45,000 bases of DNA from an uncultured Pseudomonadota bacterium. Its GTDB lineage: Bacteria > Myxococcota_A > UBA796 > SXON01. Positions within the stretch are counted from its first letter, which is position 1. Each line of letters begins with the position of its first letter. The stretch covers positions 1-45,000 of the forward strand of contig CAIMSU010000010.1 in assembly GCA_903844155.1 (NCBI GenBank), given 5' to 3'. Shown piece by piece: positions 40,430-45,000 of this stretch. Below the pieces are notes generated by a model. It made no database searches. It saw nothing but the letters and a program-made list of their open reading frames with translations, and was not told where the DNA came from. Made by a program: the position numbers and the translations under genes.

Positions 40430-42004
40430 TTGGAACTGGTCAACGCCCGGTACGTGACGGGTCGCACCCTCGATCTCGACGGGCCCGGCGCGGTCATCCA
40501 CGTTCGGGCCGAGTCGTCGGAGCTGACGGCGTTGGCGGCGCGTATCGCTGCGTTGGGCCACTACTCCCGGCGCGACTTTCGGGACTTCGTGGCGTTGGGC
40601 ATCCGTTGCACCCCGGATGTCGCCGAAGCGCTCGCAGACGCCATGGAACTCCTTGCGACCGACCCCTCTGCCAGCCCCTACGATGCCCGCCAGACGCTCG
40701 ACGCGGCGCGACGTCCCACCTGGGTGCAGGCTTTGGAGGCGGCGAAGGCCCAGGGAATCCCCGCGTTGCTCGACGACGAGGGCCTCTCGATCGGTGCTGG
40801 CTGCCGATCTGCGACCTACGGGCTTGCCGTTGCACCTGCTTCGATAGGGTCGCATGGGCGCATCCCGGTCGCGATGGTAACGGGAACCAACGGAAAGACC
40901 ACGACGACGCGGTTTCTCGCGGCAATGGGGACCGCCCGCGGGTTGACAGTCGGACACACATCGAGCGACGGCATCTTTGTCGGGGATGGCTGTGTGGAGC
41001 GAGGCGACTGGTCGGGTCCGGGTGCAGCTCGCCGCCTACTGCGCCACGGACGCGTGGAATTCGCGGTGTTGGAGACGGCACGCGGTGGCATCCTGCGGCG
41101 CGGGGTGCAGGTTGACTTTGCCGACGTGGCCGTCGTGACCAACGTAAGCGCGGACCACCTCGGGGAGTGGGGTGTCAACACCGTGGACGAGATGGCCGAG
41201 GTCAAGCTCCTCGTCGGCGACGGGCTTCGGCCCGGCGGAACACTGGTGATGAACCGCGAGAACTGGCGTTGGTCGGATGTTCTGGTGCGCTTCTGCGATC
41301 GCCGCCCGGACGTCCACGTGCGGTGGTTTGGCGCGGGCGGGCAGGCCCGGGTGCGCGGCGAGGTCGTCACCGTCGACGGCGTCGACGTCATCGCCGTCGA
41401 GGACATCCCGCTGACGTTCGGCGGTCGTGCGGTCCACAACGTCGAGAATGCGCTCGCGGCCTCGCTCGCGGGGGTGGCGATGGGCCTCCCCGTCCCCATC
41501 GTCGCCGCTGGCCTTCGGCGCCTGACGCCCGACCCGGAGCACTCGGCCGGACGAGGGAATGTCTTTGAAGTCCCGGTTGAAGGCGGCGTTGCCACGGTCT
41601 TCGTCGACTTCGCCCACAACGCGGAGGGCATGCGGCATCTCGCTGCGTTGGCGCTCGCTTGGCCCGCACGTCGCCGGCTGCTCGTGGCCGGACAAGCAGG
41701 CGATCGAACCGACGAATTGCTCGATTCTTTCACCAGGTTGGCGCTGGGGATGAGCCCGGCCCGTGTGTACCTGAAAGAGATGGCGAAGTACCAGCGTGGC
41801 CGGAAGCCGGGCGAGGTCGTCGGTCGGATGCGCGCGATCTTCAGCGCGGCCGGCGTGCCGACGTCGTCCTGGCCCGACGAATTGGCCGCGACAGACGCGG
41901 CGTTGTCGGACCTGCATGATGGCGATTTCCTGCTGGTGCTCGCTCACACGGACGCTGCGGGTGTCGTAGAGCGGGTGCGGGCCCGGGTTGGGTTGCCTAC
42001 TTAG
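40430..42004 (+). CDS. CphA-like Mur ligase without an ATP-grasp domain
   Basis: 524 residues from TTG 40430, 3 bases after the cphA stop, with an AGGGGGA ribosome site. The N-terminal ~130 residues are unlike other parts of CphA that I recognise. Residues ~145-500 are a Mur ligase with 'GTNGKTTTTRF', 'LETARGGILRRG', 'TNVSADHLGEWGV' and 'DFAHNAEGM', clearly the CphA branch rather than MurC-F. The N and ATP-grasp domains of CphA are missing, so it can perform at most one ligation step. It may add an amino acid to the cyanophycin chain, ligate another substrate, or help the full CphA. It ends in an 8-base tail-to-tail overlap with the next gene. Confidence 0.85.
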   Translation: MELVNARYVTGRTLDLDGPGAVIHVRAESSELTALAARIAALGHYSRRDFRDFVALGIRCTPDVAEALADAMELLATDPSASPYDARQTLDAARRPTWVQALEAAKAQGIPALLDDEGLSIGAGCRSATYGLAVAPASIGSHGRIPVAMVTGTNGKTTTTRFLAAMGTARGLTVGHTSSDGIFVGDGCVERGDWSGPGAARRLLRHGRVEFAVLETARGGILRRGVQVDFADVAVVTNVSADHLGEWGVNTVDEMAEVKLLVGDGLRPGGTLVMNRENWRWSDVLVRFCDRRPDVHVRWFGAGGQARVRGEVVTVDGVDVIAVEDIPLTFGGRAVHNVENALAASLAGVAMGLPVPIVAAGLRRLTPDPEHSAGRGNVFEVPVEGGVATVFVDFAHNAEGMRHLAALALAWPARRRLLVAGQAGDRTDELLDSFTRLALGMSPARVYLKEMAKYQRGRKPGEVVGRMRAIFSAAGVPTSSWPDELAATDAALSDLHDGDFLLVLAHTDAAGVVERVRARVGLPT

Positions 42005-43853
42005 CGGTGCGACGACGGAGCGAAAGCAGCGCCAGGAACGCGGGCATCGTGGCCAGGAAGGTGACGGGGGAGGGGGTGGAGGTGCAGCCGCACGCGGCGG
42101 CAGCCGAAGAACCAGCATTGTCGGCCGAGCCCCCGCTGTCGGGAGGGCAGGTCAGCTCGACCCTCGGCGAAAGGTTCCGCGCGACCGCATCTGCGTCTGC
42201 GGCGTCCCGGACCTGGTCATCGGTCGTCGTGGAGTCGCCGTGCACCACCCGGTAGACCCATTGCACGGCGCTCGGTTGGTTTTCCAGCGTGAAGGTCGCG
42301 GTCCCGGCTGACCGGGAAAGGACAGCTGCGAGGTGCGTCGCAGCGGTGTCCTGGAGCAACCACGTGCGATCGGAGAGTCGAAGCAGGCCCGATGGCAGGG
42401 CGACGCCGAACGGGTCCACGGTGGAGGTGGGGTCGGACTGCACGGGGCTCTCCAGAAGGGCCGGCGCGGTGACGAACGAGGCGCCGTCCCAGGGGAACGT
42501 CACCGAGAGCGGGGCGTCGCCGCTGAAAAAGGAGACGTCGACCTCGTATTCCTGGATGGCCACACTCGTCAGCGAGGTGCGCCAGACGGGGGCCGCTGCA
42601 CGCGACGAAGCGGTGATGTCAAACAGGGGCTGGGTCGTGGTCGTGGTGTCGCCCAGAAACCCATCGGGCAAGCCGACCGTACCCAGATCCACCGTGAACA
42701 CGGACCCGGCCAGCCGGCACCCGTCGGCGTTCACGAGGCTGTCCTGTGCGTGGCCCCGCGCTCCTTTCGCGTGATCCTCCGCATACTGCACCTCCGTCTC
42801 GTACGGATTCCACCCCGTCGCGTCGCTCACCTCGCCAAGCAGCAGGGTCTTCCATGCTTCTTCGATGGCCGTCGCGTCCCCACCCGCTGCCTCGGCCGCT
42901 CGCACCTGCCGTCCTGCAAGGACGTTGCCCGTCAGCACGCCGTCATCCTCCTCCGTCGACCCCCACAGGCCGCTTCCACCCATCCAACGCCACATGTTGG
43001 TGGTGTCATCCGGCTGCCAGGTCCCGTCGATGACCGGGGGCAGGGGAGTCGGGGTGACGAGCCCGGAGACGGCCGCGACGTAGTCATGCACCCCGATGAT
43101 CTGCGCCCCAGCTGCTTCCTGGGCGGCGAGGTCAGCCTCGCGCGCGGCAGTCGTCGTCGCGTTGTAGAGGAAGGCGGGCCCAAGGTACGGGTCCATGTCG
43201 TTCGTCGCGTAGAGCTCGCCGTCGTCGAGAAAGCTCCACGAAACGGAGAAATTCGCGTCCGCGTAGCTCTGACCGCCTGGGATCACGGTCACGGGGCCGG
43301 AGCCGCCTTCGTAGGAATAAAGGGTCGAATCCGCCGAATGACCCCAGGTGTACTCCGCGAGGTTGTGGGGCATGACCGCGATGTGGTAGCCGCCGTCCGG
43401 CCCGTACGACGGCATCCTCTCCAGTTCGCCCTGTCCAAACTGCCCCTCCTGCGTCCAGACCACGTCCGCCAGGGTCAGCCCGTTGTCGTCGAACACCTGC
43501 CTCGTCAATTCGAGCGATTTCTCCTCGTCTTGCCAGGGGTAGGCCGTCCAGAGCTGGTCGGAATAGTGGAAGCTGATGAGCTCAACCTGCCCCGTGCCCT
43601 CCAGCGTGCGGAGGTGGTCGAGGACGTCGGGTCGGCGGGCGGCGAGCACCTCGATCATGTAGGCCTGGAGCTCGATGTCGAAGGTCCAGGTCGGGTGACG
43701 GTCGAGGAGGTCGAGGACCGGCGAGAACGACTGGTCGATGATCTGGTCCTCGATCGAGTCGTTGTCCGTCGGCCAGTCGGTGTACAGGTCGCCGAGGCCG
43801 CCTGCGCAGTATTGTAGGTTGAAGTGCAGGAGTGTGAGGACGTAGGTGGGCAT
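41997..43853 (-). CDS. Glycoside-hydrolase-like protein with a MYXO-CTERM tail
   Basis: 618 residues from ATG 43853. The first ~270 residues resemble GH57/GH38-type or related TIM-barrel enzymes: an N-terminal 'LTLLHFNLQYC' strand, 'FDIELQAYMIEVL', 'VELISFHYSDQLWTAYP' and 'VVWTQEGQFGQG' with a candidate catalytic Glu. The middle (~300-540) is beta-rich. The C-terminus has Cys-Gly-Cys, a hydrophobic helix and Arg-Arg-Arg, a MYXO-CTERM sorting signal that fixes the protein to the cell surface in Myxococcota. An N-terminal signal peptide is not visible, and an in-frame stop 27 bases upstream rules out a much longer start. That is unusual for a sorted protein. Confidence 0.7.
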   Translation of the reverse strand: MPTYVLTLLHFNLQYCAGGLGDLYTDWPTDNDSIEDQIIDQSFSPVLDLLDRHPTWTFDIELQAYMIEVLAARRPDVLDHLRTLEGTGQVELISFHYSDQLWTAYPWQDEEKSLELTRQVFDDNGLTLADVVWTQEGQFGQGELERMPSYGPDGGYHIAVMPHNLAEYTWGHSADSTLYSYEGGSGPVTVIPGGQSYADANFSVSWSFLDDGELYATNDMDPYLGPAFLYNATTTAAREADLAAQEAAGAQIIGVHDYVAAVSGLVTPTPLPPVIDGTWQPDDTTNMWRWMGGSGLWGSTEEDDGVLTGNVLAGRQVRAAEAAGGDATAIEEAWKTLLLGEVSDATGWNPYETEVQYAEDHAKGARGHAQDSLVNADGCRLAGSVFTVDLGTVGLPDGFLGDTTTTTQPLFDITASSRAAAPVWRTSLTSVAIQEYEVDVSFFSGDAPLSVTFPWDGASFVTAPALLESPVQSDPTSTVDPFGVALPSGLLRLSDRTWLLQDTAATHLAAVLSRSAGTATFTLENQPSAVQWVYRVVHGDSTTTDDQVRDAADADAVARNLSPRVELTCPPDSGGSADNAGSSAAAACGCTSTPSPVTFLATMPAFLALLSLRRRTAK

Positions 43854-43922
43854 CGCGCGCTCGCACGTCAGCGTAATTCACGCTCCGACCGCCCAGCCTC
43901 AAAAAGGCGTTAGGCCTCCGAC

Positions 43923-44222
43923 GTGCAGAAGGCCATCTCCATCCTCGGTCGTACCTACACGCTCCGCGCGGACGACGGGGAAGATCTGGAGCAGGCCGCG
44001 GGCGAGGTGGACAAGCGTGCGCGCGAGCTGATGCGCCGTTCTCCGGCGTTTGACCAGGGAACCGCGGCGATCCTCACCGCGTTGAACCTGGCCAGCGAGC
44101 TCCGGAATGTGCGCCAGCGCGTGCGTGCCGAAGTCCTGGACGCCGACCACCAGATGGCCGCGGTCGAGGCGGTGCTCGAGGCCGCGCTTTCGCAGGAAGA
44201 GCCGGTTGGCGGCGACGAGTGA
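43923..44222 (+). CDS. zapA: Cell division protein ZapA
   Basis: 99 residues from GTG 43923. ZapA binds FtsZ and promotes bundling at the division ring. 'ISILGRTYTLRADDGEDLEQAAGEVDKR' is the globular N-terminal domain (about 5-50); the rest is the helical dimer/tetramer region with 'ILTALNLASELRN'. Length is typical. The upstream neighbour is on the other strand. It may share a transcript with the DUF2752 gene 25 bases downstream. Confidence 0.92.
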   Translation: MQKAISILGRTYTLRADDGEDLEQAAGEVDKRARELMRRSPAFDQGTAAILTALNLASELRNVRQRVRAEVLDADHQMAAVEAVLEAALSQEEPVGGDE

Positions 44223-44247
44223 CAATTGCTAGCGGAAGGAGTGTGCG

Positions 44248-44772
44248 ATGTCCGTGACCCAGACCCTGGACCAGATCGGCGAGAAGGTAAATGACATCGC
44301 CGAGCGCGTCGAAAACGCCCCGCCCGGCATCATGGACCGTATCGCCGGCGGGCTGCTCGGCGGCGGCGCCCTGACCGTGATCGGCATTGCAAACCAACTA
44401 ACGCCCGATCCGAACGGGTACGGGACGCACCGTCAACTCGGGCTCGGGGCGTGCACGATGCTTAGCCTCACCGGTTGGCCGTGCCCGATGTGCGGCATGA
44501 CCACGACGTTCACGCTCTTTGCCCACCTCCGCCCGGTGGATGCCATCCTCAACCAGCCGTTCGGAACGGTGCTCTTCCCGATCACCTGCGCGATGGCCGG
44601 GATCGGCATGGTGGACCTGTTCACCGGGCGAGGTGCCCTGCGCGGCGCGTTGAAGTGGATTCAGAGGCGTGAGCGCTTGTGGGCGGGCGTCCTCCTCTTC
44701 GGCATGCTGGGGGGCTGGCTCTACAAGTGCGTCAAGATGCACCCCGAGGTCTTCGGACTGCACTGGAGCTGA
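44248..44772 (+). CDS. DUF2752 family membrane protein
   Basis: 174 residues from ATG 44248 (AGGAG upstream at 44237-44241). The first ~35 residues are an amphipathic 'NDIAERVENAPPG' type leader. Membrane helices lie at about 36-52, 70-85, 108-128 and 148-163. The family signature is Cys-Pro-Met-Cys-Gly-Met-Thr-Thr (about 80-87), with the two Cys and Gly of the DUF2752 'CPxCG' motif. Function is unknown. It lies just upstream of a strong promoter region. Confidence 0.85.
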   Translation: MSVTQTLDQIGEKVNDIAERVENAPPGIMDRIAGGLLGGGALTVIGIANQLTPDPNGYGTHRQLGLGACTMLSLTGWPCPMCGMTTTFTLFAHLRPVDAILNQPFGTVLFPITCAMAGIGMVDLFTGRGALRGALKWIQRRERLWAGVLLFGMLGGWLYKCVKMHPEVFGLHWS

Positions 44773-44784
44773 GCCGTCACCGCC

Positions 44785-44813
44785 TTGACACGCGCCCACG
44801 GACACAGTATTAT
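44785..44813 (+). promoter_or_regulatory. Sigma70 promoter P1 of a presumed rRNA operon
   Basis: TTGACA (44785-44790) and TATTAT (44808-44813) are separated by exactly 17 bases, a near-consensus sigma70 promoter that is very strong for this GC-rich background. It lies 13 bases after the DUF2752 stop and about 90 bases upstream of a second promoter of the same kind. Confidence 0.85.
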
Positions 44814-44873
44814 CGCAACGTCCCGCAACCTCCCGACGCCGCAACGGCGCGCAAGACACCTCAAAAAAGGTCC

Positions 44874-44902
44874 TTGACGCCCTCACGGTGATCCGATAAG
44901 GT
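44874..44902 (+). promoter_or_regulatory. Sigma70-like promoter P2 of a presumed rRNA operon
   Basis: TTGACG (44874-44879) and TAAGGT (44897-44902) are separated by 17 bases, following an A/T-rich AAAAAA tract (44863-44868) that could serve as an UP-like element. Transcription would begin in the GC-rich 'GGCGGGGC' just downstream; such GC-rich discriminators are typical of stringently controlled stable-RNA promoters. Confidence 0.75.
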
Positions 44903-45000
44903 GGCGGGGCTTCGGACGGACCCCCTTCGGGAGGCACGAAACCGAAAACGGGTCACCCGGTTTCGACCGGAAGGCTCGCTGGTCTTTGAAAAATTGGTAG
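44903..45000 (+). promoter_or_regulatory. rRNA-type leader with stem-loop and boxA-like element
   Basis: The transcribed leader contains a stem-loop with 7-bp arms 44938-44944 and 44958-44964. Near the window edge is GGTCTTTGAAAA (44981-44992), similar to the boxA antitermination element found just before 16S rRNA genes (compare TGCTCTTTGA-type sequences). No coding frame is convincing. With two tandem strong promoters upstream, the simplest reading is that a 16S rRNA gene starts soon after position 45000. Confidence 0.75.

Noticed and set aside
42333-43817. Plus-strand 494-codon frame opposite the MYXO-CTERM protein
   Set aside because: Arg/Val/Gly/His-rich antisense reading of a gene with a credible domain layout and sorting signal.
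44903-45000. 5' part of the 16S rRNA gene within the window
   Set aside because: I see leader and boxA-like sequence but no conserved 16S 5' sequence before the window ends.

Overview
The window looks like chromosomal DNA from a GC-rich Myxococcota (deltaproteobacterial) organism. The evidence is a C-terminal MYXO-CTERM-type sorting signal (gene at 41997-43853), a lipoprotein with a MopE-like Asp/Cys metal-binding block (35388-36923), many short lipoproteins, low-complexity Asp/Thr linkers, an FHA protein next to a eukaryote-like Ser/Thr kinase, and dense GC-rich coding with GTG/TTG starts and 1-4 base gene overlaps. There is no phage, IS element, CRISPR array or tRNA that I can support.

Region 1 (1-3120): no secure gene in the first 650 bases, then a membrane protein of unknown function, a Fic-fold protein that lacks the catalytic His, and a 9-bp tandem repeat. 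Region 2 (3123-9883, minus strand): the most striking locus, a tightly coupled nine-gene operon behind one well-formed sigma70-like promoter. It runs arylsulfotransferase-like lipoprotein, two tiny membrane proteins, cysteine desulfurase, two paralogous cysteine-rich PP-loop enzymes, a small membrane protein, a DUF5989 protein and a NodU/TobZ-type carbamoyltransferase. A persulfide donor next to PP-loop ATPases, with no glutamine amidotransferase partner, suggests sulfur transfer to an unknown small molecule or envelope glycan that is also carbamoylated. Region 3 (9947-20268): envelope genes, including a large multi-pass membrane protein, two alkaline-phosphatase-superfamily 'sulfatases' each coupled to a membrane-anchored EF-hand protein, an SGNH hydrolase interrupted by TPRs, several mini-membrane proteins, and a SUMF1-fold lipoprotein without the FGE cysteines.

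Region 4 (20313-25312): a two-component system beside a Spy/CpxP-like protein, then an FHA/winged-helix protein translationally coupled to a transmembrane Ser/Thr kinase. Region 5 (25318-31207, minus strand): a three-gene lipoprotein/exported-protein operon led by a second arylsulfotransferase-like protein; its last gene has a frameshift. Region 6 (31249-34526): two cyclic-nucleotide-binding-fold proteins, trmL, alr and a convergent four-cluster ferredoxin. Region 7 (34563-42004): a cyanophycin locus with cyanophycinase, MopE-like lipoprotein, GST, full-length cyanophycin synthetase and a second CphA-like Mur ligase.

Region 8 (41997-45000): a MYXO-CTERM glycoside-hydrolase-like protein, zapA, a DUF2752 protein, and then two tandem sigma70-type promoters and a leader with a boxA-like element. 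The window almost certainly stops just before a 16S rRNA gene.
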